Both the position numbers and the translations under genes were made by a program. From positions 31,375,375 through 31,439,374 of the forward strand of contig CAIIXF020000005.1 of assembly GCA_903813345.2 (NCBI GenBank): a DNA stretch of 64,000 nucleotides, given 5' to 3'. This DNA is from Owenia fusiformis. Its lineage: Eukaryota > Annelida > Polychaeta > Sabellida > Oweniidae. A model generated the notes under the pieces. It searched no databases. It saw nothing but the letters and a program-made list of their open reading frames with translations, and was not told where the DNA came from. Shown here in pieces: positions 42,901 to 54,900 of the stretch; the first letter of the stretch is position 1, and every line of letters starts with the position of its first letter.

Positions 42901-45900
42901 TGTTTCTCGTCTCTTATACCATTTCAGTTGCATAAAGTGGTTACTGATCATTAAATTTTGAAAACATTGTAATTTTCTGCGTAATTGTTTTCCGTAACGG
43001 ATATAAATATAATATATGATGATTTATAGTTGGACAAAGAAGAAACGCGGTATGTGATAATACCCATTGAGCATCTTTTCTCCTAATTCGTATAATTATG
43101 GTTATTAATGAAGAAATCATTCATGGACGTCCGAACGTTTTGCTGAGGAATTATTTCATGAAATACTTCAGTGTGAACAATGGTAGTGTATGGAAAGCGC
43201 ATCGACAAATTCTTGTTAAACTGTTAAGATTATTAATAACCTCGATGTTAATGGCGTTCAGAGTAAAGAAATTTTTCAAACGTAACTCAAATGTAAACTA
43301 GATTTTGGGGTAAAATGTAATTGCGTCGGTGGTAGGTCTTATCCACGCGAGACTTGGATATTTAACAGGGGCGGATCTGGGAACCAACAAGGGGGGGGGG
43401 CCCAAACTTGTGGTCTGAGAAAAAACGTCCGCGCTTGCGCGGAAAAAAATTTTGGGCCCCAAAAACCCAAAAGTGGGCCCAAATTTTGAAATTTTGAGGC
43501 CCATTTTCTTCAAAACTTGGCCTAAAATTAAAAAACAAGGCCTTAGAAGGCCAATTTAAGACCTAAAAGGCCTACTTTTTGGGGCCTTATAGCCTTTTTT
43601 GGCTCAAAATTTTTTTTGGGCACAATTTTTTTTTTCTGGGCCCACCCAAGGGGGGTGGGGGCCCGGGCCCCTGGGCCCCCCCCCAGATCCGCCAGTGTTT
43701 AAATACAGGATAGATACGCTTTGAGATTTCGATCATGAAAATGAGGAATTTTGCATAACATACAAAGATGATTCGGTACGGCGCAATGTTGTTAATGTAC
43801 AGTTCTCTCAGGGCATTCGGACGACATGGGGATAAATAAATTTTAGATTTAGATTGATGCATGCGCCTGTCGGTCTGACACGTTGTTAGTGCATTCGAAG
43901 GCAGACATGAAGGCAGAAATTATTTTCCTAAATGACCTGGGGAAGAATCCCAGGAGAATTAAGATTGTATACTAACATCAGACAGGAATATGTATTAACA
44001 CAAAGCAGAGCATAAACGTTCATTTGATTGCATTTTAACGATTGGAACAAGATTATTAATAGCATGTTTGACCTCGGTACTGATAGACTACTAAAACAAA
44101 AGAAAGTTTTCAGCAATTTCAGCACAAAGATTTGGAATCTTAGTATCTTGTTGAGAGATATAAGCGCAGAAAACTAGATTTGAGATGAGAGCAAGGAAAA
44201 AATTGTTGCAATATGTTTTGCTTTCATCATTCCATCATGCCCATTTCCTAAAACGCCAAACGATTCTGACTTTATTCTAGGTAAAATGGTAAAATTAGGA
44301 GTGGGGACGTGTAAAGCTAGTAGTGCGTATATACATAATGTATTTGTAAAAGATTCGTCTTTGTCCAGGAGGCCCAGGAGTACGTTTAAAATGTTTAAAA
44401 TATCCGCTAGTGTACATGGTGGTGGTTCAGTTCAGTTCAGTTCAGTGTCTTTATTTCCTCCACATAGGTGAAGATTTAAACATTACATATAATTACAGAC
44501 AATTCACATTAACAGATTATTTACATTTGTACATATGGTTACATATAGATTTACATTTAGAGTTTTTACATTTCTGTTTGTTTGATAACTGTTTTCACCA
44601 TAAGATCAATGTAATATGCACTATTCAATAGGAACTGTTCAATTGTACCATCTTGGCAATTTTGAAGTACATCAGTAGTGCTTCCTAATAACGTTTCTAC
44701 AATAATATCTTCAGAAGTGTTCAATAATTGAACTGATAAATCAATAGGTAGTATATTAACAATACCATCTAAGAGTTTCTCTCTCAAATAAATAACTCGG
44801 ATATGCTGGCAGTGAAGAACAAGGTGACTGACCATATCAATTGTTAACTTTTTACATGCAAGGCATTTCGTTTCTTTTTCGGTAAAAAGTAAAAGGAGTG
44901 AAAGTAACTGGCCAAATCGCCAAGTAAACATGGGATATTTTAGACCAAGTTCCCAATAAATAATAGGCTTATACTCTATATGAACATTTGAAAAGCGTTG
45001 TAATCTTGGATTAATGTGGACAGTCTCTCGCCATGTTTTTGATTCTGTATACTGAATTTGGCCATTTACTAATAATTTCCATTTTCCTTTGTCCATAATT
45101 CTATGTTTAAAAGTATTTCCTTCCAAATAAGTTAAGAATTCTTGACGGATAACAGGATATGTATCTAAAATAGACATGACGTCACTTAAAAAACCCTGAC
45201 TATGCAGATTATGGACATCTCGTACAATCGTGCTCGCAAGGCGAATTATAAATATTTTTTTCTGTATTAAGATGTCACTTAATCTGCATAGTCGTCCTAG
45301 AAACATTAATTTTAATTTATGTATATACGATTGCACTGAATATTGCCCCAGAGAGCTTATCACAGCTCCACTCGGTGTACGATTCACCATACCCTGAAAT
45401 CTTTTTGCTATGTGACGCTGTGTAATCTCTACTGTTTCAATTTCATTAGGACTTAAAGAATACCATAGTTCGCATCCGTACATTGCCGTCGGCATAATGA
45501 TACGATTCCATATTTTAAGACTTACTAATGGGTTAAGTCCTCCATTGTACATTCCAATGTTGCATAAAGAGTTAAAACACGCTCTAGCTTTTTTATTAGC
45601 ATCTATCAAGGCAGGTTTGGAAGTGAGATTTTTGTTGATAATATTGCCGACATATACTTGTTCATTTCTGGTAGGTATTGAATCCTTACCTAATGACCAG
45701 TTTGAGTTACACTTATTTAGGTTTGATTTCCCAAAGATAATTACAGCACTTTTACATTGATTTAAAGGTGGGCCAGCATGATATACTAGTCTCCAACGAC
45801 AGCTGTATTTGTATGCAATATCTAATAGATTTTGTAGACCACTAGCAGTGGCAGATATGACCGTCGTGTCGTCGGCTACAAGTATACATGGCAATTGTAA

Positions 45901-48900
45901 ATCTGGTGCAATCCTAACACCAAAAGATGACTGGCACATTTCAATTATTAGGTCATTAATGTAGATTTGAAACCAGATTGAACTACAAATTCTTCCTTGA
46001 CCACAGCCTTGATTTATGGTTATCTCCCTAGAGTATTCATCATCGTACAAGACTCGAGCACTGGTATTGCTATACCCTTGTACTATGAGTCTCCACGAGA
46101 GCCCATTGATACCTAAATTAAAAAGTTTTACAAATAGCCCATGTCTATACAATAAATCAAATGCCATACGATTATCAAGAAATGCACAAAAAACTGTAGA
46201 GTGTCGTTCATTAAAGTGATGTAAAACGTACGTTGCCATTTGGCTACCTCCACCATTTTTGCTAGCAAATTGCAAATTATGTGGAACACCTGCCCTCTCT
46301 AATACAGACATGTTTCGGTTTAGAATTATAGTGTCCCATATCTTGTTGATAACAGGTGTAAGGGTTAATCCCCTAAAATTAGTTCGTATTCTTTTGTCTT
46401 TCTTCTTACCCTTATGTAAGGAAATGATGGTGCCAAGTTTTTGACTTTTTGGGACACATTCTAACCTAATCATAGTATTAAAGAGGTTTGTAATTGTTTG
46501 TATAAGCATACTCCCACCATGTTTAAAGTGCTCGTATGTTATCAAGTCATAACCTGGAGCCTTATTGGACGAACTAGATTTAATGACGTCATATACGTCC
46601 TGTGACGAAATTGGGGCACTCATTTCTCTATCCTCATTATGATATGACTCTATGTAACATTTTTTGAAATCAGATTCTATTTTACTCATGAACTCGTTAT
46701 CAAAATGTGGGTAGAGAGAAGGAGTTCCCAATTCCTCATAGTAATCTGCCCAGGCATCACGAATTTTGGCTGGATCACGGACAATTTGCCCATCAACGAG
46801 GAGCTCATGAGATTCCCTTTTTAGGTTTCTAGACTTTCTAACTACTTTATAGAAATCGTGTATATTCAAATCTGCAGCTTCCTCAAATTTTGTATCTTGA
46901 GAACGCTCCTACATAATTTTAGCACGTCGTAATTCAGCCCTGAAACTTCGCTTCGCTTTTTTATATTCAATTAAGAACATGTTACATTTAGTTTTTGGTT
47001 TACCGTTACTGATCCAGACACGTCTGGATTTTCTCATTAAAGTATGTAGTTCTTTAACTCTACCAAATTTCCAAAATGGATTTAAAAAATGTTTAAAACA
47101 CGATTTTGGAATTGCACTATTTGCTGCCTCTTTAATAGCATTCATAATATCAGATGTATAATGCTCAAGATCTGATTCATTCGTTGCATTGCTCATATTA
47201 ATTGACCTTAGTTTTCTCTTCAGTGATTCACGATAATTCATTAAATCTTCTCTGGAGGATTTATTCCACTTCAGCATTGTTACTTCGCTATACTTTTTTA
47301 ATTTTTGTTCGATGCAAAATTCCATAAATATTGGACAATGGTTTGATAGAATCAGATCATGATCATCTGTGACAGAGCATCTTTTAACTAAATCCAGTTT
47401 AGAACCTGGTATCATGATAAAATCAATGAGAGACTGGTGCATCATGTCACTACTAGTGTATGTATACAGTGGACCAGTAGTGACTTGTTGCGTATTGACA
47501 CATACAAATTCGCAATCATCTAAAAACTGCTCAATATATTTGCCACGTTCATTGGGTGTTCCAAAAAATCGTGGCCCACACTTTGAGGCTGAAAGATGAC
47601 CGTTAAAATCCCCAGCAAGAATAACAGTTCCTATACTATTATATCTATCACATACATCTTTCAGATCGCTAATGTATTCCCTATATTCATATGTTGATTT
47701 ATTAGTAGAGGGAAGATACACACCAATTATAAAAAGTGGTTCTTTTGATAAGGTAATCTGGATACCACAAATTCTATCACTCGATATTTCTAGATCACAC
47801 ACATATTTAATGCTTTTTCTATAAAGTATAGCTACTCCCCCACAACCACGCCGTTTATTTACTATATCAATTGATAGGGTTTTATCACAAGCAGCAACGC
47901 TTTTAAAATCTGAGTCAATTGTATTTAAGTAATTCACATTACTTGGGTACAACCAGTGCTCCTGGATGATGCATATATCAGTTTGCTGTAGTCTCTTACA
48001 CAAGTATGGGGTGCTATGCATAACCCCTTGTACATTCCATGATAGGAGTCTAATTGTCATTATTAAAGATATAAATATAAGATTTATTCCCATGAATTGT
48101 CTTGTTCAGTGTTGCTCTTATAGTTTGGAATCCATTCTTTACAAAGTACACCGTCTGGCCAAAAATGTTGGTCATCTAATACAGAATGGCTATGCTGTGC
48201 AAGTACATTGATCCGTAATGAATATGAATGAGTAAGGCCAAAGTTTGAAGTATACGTTTTAAGGAGACGGACGAATGTAATTGTCACACCCTTGCTAAGG
48301 GCGAAAGATTGAATTTTCTTACTAAGATCACCAAATGGCAATTTGGATCGAAGACGCGATACGAATAAGCGCTTTATGTTTTGCCGTCTGTTACGTGGGC
48401 GTTGATATCCCGAGAATCCAATGTCGTGTTCACCTTCGTCATCGTTGTTAGTAACAGCTGTGTCATTAGATTCTTGTCTGTATGAAGTTACAACAGGAAT
48501 AGTATTCACCTTAGTTGTGGCTGCTAGGCAAAAGGAATGTTCACAGGGTGAAGAAGGTGTCCGTTTACCTTCACTTGTAGTAGGTGTTGTCCTTACACGT
48601 TTGGACGAGTCAGGTTTGGCCATATTGTCACCTCTTTCCTTAGTCGTATCTGCATTGACCGATGACTGCTTGGCAGAGCTGTTAGTCGTTTTTTGCTGAG
48701 GAGATGACGACATACTGTTATGGTCATTTGGGGAAGTACATATGTCAGGCACTGGACTCGTGGGATCAGTAGCGTCCATTGTTTCATGTTGGTTAGCAGT
48801 TGATACAAACCGTTTACGAGAATAAGTATCCTTAAGTTCATTAACATTCTTGTGGACAGTTCCGACTTTTCCTTCAAGAGCATTTAGTCGTTGTTTAACA

Positions 48901-51900
48901 TCATTTTCATAACTTTGCATTTTGGATTTAAATTCAGAGACTTCGTGTTCTCTTTCTTTTAACAGTAATTTTACATGTTTTAGCTCATTTTTGGCTTTTG
49001 CCTCACAGTCTCTGATTGTTTGTTCACTTTGTTTGTATTGCTTAATTTGTTTTTGTAGGTCTTTAATTTCAGCATTTTGTAGCTCGAGGGTTTGAGAAAT
49101 TTCAGCGCATGTTCCTTTAATTGTAAATATATAAGACATCATGGTCTCCATCATTGAGAAGTGGGTTGACGTAGTCGGTTGACTATGTTGATTGATGGAA
49201 TCAGGGTCGCAAACATCATCATTTGAAATAAATGATCTAGCGAAGCGTGACGTATGTTCATTGTCAACTATTGGAGTTTTCGTGAATATTGACATGAGGT
49301 CTGCAACACTATTGCCTTCTGTGAATTGATAAAGTGCGTAGCAATCACTAGCAAGTTTGCTTTTGCGATCTTCACTCCGTCCACCTTTCCTTGCTATCAG
49401 CTTGAATTTAGGTGTTTCAGAGCGTTCCATTCGTGCTCTGATGAGTAGATAATCCCTGAAACCATCTATAGATAGGTTACTGTGCTCACACAACGACAAC
49501 AGTCTTTCAATATACACATCTTTCGGCAGTTCCTGCAATGTTTCGAAAAGTTTATCCCATGTACGTTGTGCACTTGGGATCTGGCTTTGGGTTTCATCTT
49601 CACCAGCGCTCGAGTCAGAATATTCATGGTCATTGTTACTACATGCCATCTTTCCAGCATTTATGTAGATTTTTTTTTATTTCAATTGAAAGAGGATAGC
49701 ACTGGGCTTACACCGTTCCATTCCATTTCAGCAACGCATTGAGCTACTCAGGCCGATGTGACCTCGGGTATTGTTTTAATCAGCAAAAATTATCAAAATA
49801 GCTATATTATAGTCTATTCCACTGGCCACTGTGATTTTTTCCGTAACTGGTCTTTAGTAAGTTAGAATATGTGGTTAGCCTACTAAATAGTTAGGAATGG
49901 CGTTTGAATGTAGAGAATCAGTTCAAAGGATTTATGTAAAAGCGTTTTACCGTTTTTCCTGTCGGCCAATGTACACTAATATATATCCAAAATGATCTCG
50001 GAACTGTCCGATTTAATTGTGCCTGAAGCTCCAAATCCTAGTTTGATCTAAATAAGCACAATTCCATATTTAATTCCAAATCTGCAGCAAAAAATATAAA
50101 CATGCCACGGTCACGCATGCGCATGCGCATCACTTATCTTACTTACATGTATAAATATAAGACTGATTTTTATAAGCTTAATGGATAAGAATAAGACAGT
50201 TTTTTTTTATTAATGACAGTATACCCGGGCGTCATATGATAACCATGGTAGACACACCACGTCAACTACGCACGTCATTTCAGCATGCACCTTCTACCTC
50301 TTACACCTAATCGGGTTGAAACGTGAACTTAACGGGATTCTTGAAGTCTTCAAAACCTAATAATTCATCTCAAAAGGTGTAAACTATCGGTTGCCATTAC
50401 CAAATTTGTAATTTGTCATTGAACTGTTCAACATGCAAGTGATTCATTTCAATTACCATCAAGATATTTATTGCCTTTTCTGTCATGTGTTTTGTAGACT
50501 GTTTCTTGTTTAGTATACTTACTTAGACTATCGTACTTTCCCCAATCTACTAGAAATTGTGGAATAAATTTGAAACCTGACACTTATTACAATATACGAC
50601 ACAGTTTAGTAGGTATAACGTTTTGGTATAATTGTATTGTCTGTCTGGATATCTATTTCTATTCCGAGAGTACATATTATGGCACGATTAATAGATTTAT
50701 GACCGGCCGTTAGTAGATTTTTTGAGATGGTTTGCGCATCAAATCTAATTGGTGTCAGGTTGAACCGTATCATATTTAAAGTGATCAATGCAAATGCAAT
50801 GCGCATCGACAAATTCTTGTTAAACTGTTAAGATTATTAATAACCTCGATGTTAATGGCGTTCAGAGTAAAGAAATTTTTCAAACGTAACTCAAATGTAA
50901 ACTAGATTTTGGGGTAAAATGTAATTGCGTCGGTGGTAGGTCTTATCCACGCGAGACTTGGATATTTAACAGGGGCGGATCTGGGAACCAACAAGGGGGG
51001 GGGCCCAAACTTGTGGTCTGAGAAAAAACGTCCGCGCTTGCGCGGAAAAAAATTTTGGGCCCCAAAAACCCAAAAGTGGGCCCAAATTTTGAAATTTTGA
51101 GGCCCATTTTCTTCAAAACTTGGCCTAAAATTAAAAAACAAGGCCTTAGAAGGCCAATTTAAGACCTAAAAGGCCTACTTTTTGGGGCCTTATAGCCTTT
51201 TTTGGCTCAAAATTTTTTTTGGGCACAATTTTTTTTTTCTGGGCCCACCCAAGGGGGGGGGGGGGCCCGGGCCCCTGGGCCCCCCCCCAGATCCGCCAGT
51301 GTTTAAATACAGGATAGATACGCTTTGAGATTTCGATCATGAAAATGAGGAATTTTGCATAACATACAAAGATGATTCGGTACGGCGCAATGTTGTTAAT
51401 GTACAGTTCTCTCAGGGCATTCGGACGACATGGGGATAAATAAATTTTAGATTTAGATTGATGCATGCGCCTGTCGGTCTGACACGTTGTTAGTGCATTC
51501 GAAGGCAGACATGAAGGCAGAAATTATTTTCCTAAATGACCTGGGGAAGAATCCCAGGAGAATTAAGATTGTATACTAACATCAGACAGGAATATGTATT
51601 AACACAAAGCAGAGCATAAACGTTCATTTGATTGCATTTTAACGATTGGAACAAGATTATTAATAGCATGTTTGACCTCGGTACTGATAGACTACTAAAA
51701 CAAAAGAAAGTTTTCAGCAATTTCAGCACAAAGATTTGGAATCTTAGTATCTTGTTGAGAGATATAAGCGCAGAAAACTAGATTTGAGATGAGAGCAAGG
51801 AAAAAATTGTTGCAATATGTTTTGCTTTCATCATTCCATCATGCCCATTTCCTAAAACGCCAAACGATTCTGACTTTATTCTAGGTAAAATGGTAAAATT

Positions 51901-54900
51901 AGGAGTGGGGACGTGTAAAGCTAGTAGTGCGTATATACATAATGTATTTGTAAAAGATTCGTCTTTGTCCAGGAGGCCCAGGAGTACGTTTAAAATGTTT
52001 AAAATATCCGCTAGTGTACATGGTGGTGGTTCAGTTCAGTTCAGTTCAGTGTCTTTATTTCCTCCACATAGGTGAAGATTTAAACATTACATATAATTAC
52101 AGACAATTCACATTAACAGATTATTTACATTTGTACATATGGTTACATATAGATTTACATTTAGAGTTTTTACATTTCTGTTTGTTTGATAACTGTTTTC
52201 ACCATAAGATCAATGTAATATGCACTATTCAATAGGAACTGTTCAATTGTACCATCTTGGCAATTTTGAAGTACATCAGTAGTGCTTCCTAATAACGTTT
52301 CTACAATAATATCTTCAGAAGTGTTCAATAATTGAACTGATAAATCAATAGGTAGTATATTAACAATACCATCTAAGAGTTTCTCTCTCAAATAAATAAC
52401 TCGGATATGCTGGCAGTGAAGAACAAGGTGACTGACCATATCAATTGTTAACTTTTTACATGCAAGGCATTTCGTTTCTTTTTCGGTAAAAAGTAAAAGG
52501 AGTGAAAGTAACTGGCCAAATCGCCAAGTAAACATGGGATATTTTAGACCAAGTTCCCAATAAATAATAGGCTTATACTCTATATGAACATTTGAAAAGC
52601 GTTGTAATCTTGGATTAATGTGGACAGTCTCTCGCCATGTTTTTGATTCTGTATACTGAATTTGGCCATTTACTAATAATTTCCATTTTCCTTTGTCCAT
52701 AATTCTATGTTTAAAAGTATTTCCTTCCAAATAAGTTAAGAATTCTTGACGGATAACAGGATATGTATCTAAAATAGACATGACGTCACTTAAAAAACCC
52801 TGACTATGCAGATTATGGACATCTCGTACAATCGTGCTCGCAAGGCGAATTATAAATATTTTTTTCTGTATTAAGATGTCACTTAATCTGCATAGTCGTC
52901 CTAGAAACATTAATTTTAATTTATGTATATACGATTGCACTGAATATTGCCCCAGAGAGCTTATCACAGCTCCACTCGGTGTACGATTCACCATACCCTG
53001 AAATCTTTTTGCTATGTGACGCTGTGTAATCTCTACTGTTTCAATTTCATTAGGACTTAAAGAATACCATAGTTCGCATCCGTACATTGCCGTCGGCATA
53101 ATGATACGATTCCATATTTTAAGACTTACTAATGGGTTAAGTCCTCCATTGTACATTCCAATGTTGCATAAAGAGTTAAAACACGCTCTAGCTTTTTTAT
53201 TAGCATCTATCAAGGCAGGTTTGGAAGTGAGATTTTTGTTGATAATATTGCCGACATATACTTGTTCATTTCTGGTAGGTATTGAATCCTTACCTAATGA
53301 CCAGTTTGAGTTACACTTATTTAGGTTTGATTTCCCAAAGATAATTACAGCACTTTTACATTGATTTAAAGGTGGGCCAGCATGATATACTAGTCTCCAA
53401 CGACAGCTGTACTTGTATACAATATCTAATAGATTTTGTAGACCACTAGCAGTGGCAGATATGACCGTCGTGTCGTCGGCTACAAGTATACATGGCAATT
53501 GTAAATCTGGTGCAATCCTAACACCAAAAGATGACTGGCACATTTCAATTATTAGGTCATTAATGTAGATTTGAAACCAGATTGAACTACAAATTCTTCC
53601 TTGACCACAGCCTTGATTTATGGTTATCTCCCTAGAGTATTCATCATCGTACAAGACTCGAGCACTGGTATTGCTATACCCTTGTACTATGAGTCTCCAC
53701 GAGAGCCCATTGATACCTAAATTAAAAAGTTTTACAAATAGCCCATGTCTATACAATAAATCAAATGCCATACGATTATCAAGAAATGCACAAAAAACTG
53801 TAGAGTGTCGTTCATTAAAGTGATGTAAAACGTACGTTGCCATTTGGCTACCTCCACCATTTTTGCTAGCAAATTGCAAATTATGTGGAACACCTGCCCT
53901 CTCTAATACAGACATGTTTCGGTTTAGAATTATAGTGTCCCATATCTTGTTGATAACAGGTGTAAGGGTTAATCCCCTAAAATTAGTTCGTATTCTTTTG
54001 TCTTTCTTCTTACCCTTATGTAAGGAAATGATGGTGCCAAGTTTTTGACTTTTTGGGACACATTCTAACCTAATCATAGTATTAAAGAGGTTTGTAATTG
54101 TTTGTATAAGCATACTCCCACCATGTTTAAAGTGCTCGTATGTTATCAAGTCATAACCTGGAGCCTTATTGGACGAACTAGATTTAATGACGTCATATAC
54201 GTCCTGTGACGAAATTGGGGCACTCATTTCTCTATCCTCATTATGATATGACTCTATGTAACATTTTTTGAAATCAGATTCTATTTTACTCATGAACTCG
54301 TTATCAAAATGTGGGTAGAGAGAAGGAGTTCCCAATTCCTCATAGTAATCTGCCCAGGCATCACGAATTTTGGCTGGATCACGGACAATTTGCCCATCAA
54401 CGAGGAGCTCATGAGATTCCCTTTTTAGGTTTCTAGACTTTCTAACTACTTTATAGAAATCGTGTATATTCAAATCTGCAGCTTCCTCAAATTTTGTATC
54501 TTGAGAACGCTCCTACATAATTTTAGCACGTCGTAATTCAGCCCTGAAACTTCGCTTCGCTTTTTTATATTCAATTAAGAACATGTTACATTTAGTTTTT
54601 GGTTTACCGTTACTGATCCAGACACGTCTGGATTTTCTCATTAAAGTATGTAGTTCTTTAACTCTACCAAATTTCCAAAATGGATTTAAAAAATGTTTAA
54701 AACACGATTTTGGAATTGCACTATTTGCTGCCTCTTTAATAGCATTCATAATATCAGATGTATAATGCTCAAGATCTGATTCATTCGTTGCATTGCTCAT
54801 ATTAATTGACCTTAGTTTTCTCTTCAGTGATTCACGATAATTCATTAAATCTTCTCTGGAGGATTTATTCCACTTCAGCATTGTTACTTCGCTATACTTT

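Larger units (their letters stand above)
44425..49649 (-). mobile_element. LINE (non-LTR retrotransposon, APE-endonuclease type), copy 1
   Basis: On the minus strand: ORF1 (49649-48084), ORF2 endonuclease part (48093-46909), in-frame TAG, reverse transcriptase part (46908-44566), then a short 3' UTR with AAATAAA ending in a (TGAAC)n tail (44425-44446). The tail of short tandem repeats instead of poly(A) is typical of CR1/L2-like LINEs. The 5' end was not found; at least part of 49650-50000 is probably 5' UTR. All three frames are otherwise open, so the copy is young. It is antisense... to no gene: it lies in the sense orientation of the host GPCR (-). Confidence 0.88.
43197..50800. repeat. 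7,604-bp tandem duplication, unit 1
   Basis: Every base I compared matches 50801-58398 at an offset of 7,604, from 'GCGCATCGACAAATTC' (43197/50801) to 'GTGATCAATGCAAA' (50794/58398). The junction carries a 6-bp filler TGCAAT (50795-50800). Differences noticed: two substitutions near 45809-45815, one near 50028, and length or base changes in the two G-runs of the MITE. The unit contains one MITE (43366-43697) and one LINE (44425 to beyond 49649) in the GPCR intron. Either very recent or an assembly duplicate. Confidence 0.92.

Noticed and set aside
40080-44420. Search for a third GPCR exon between the two called
   Set aside because: Exons 1 and 2 already join in phase with complete TM1-TM7, so no further exon is needed.
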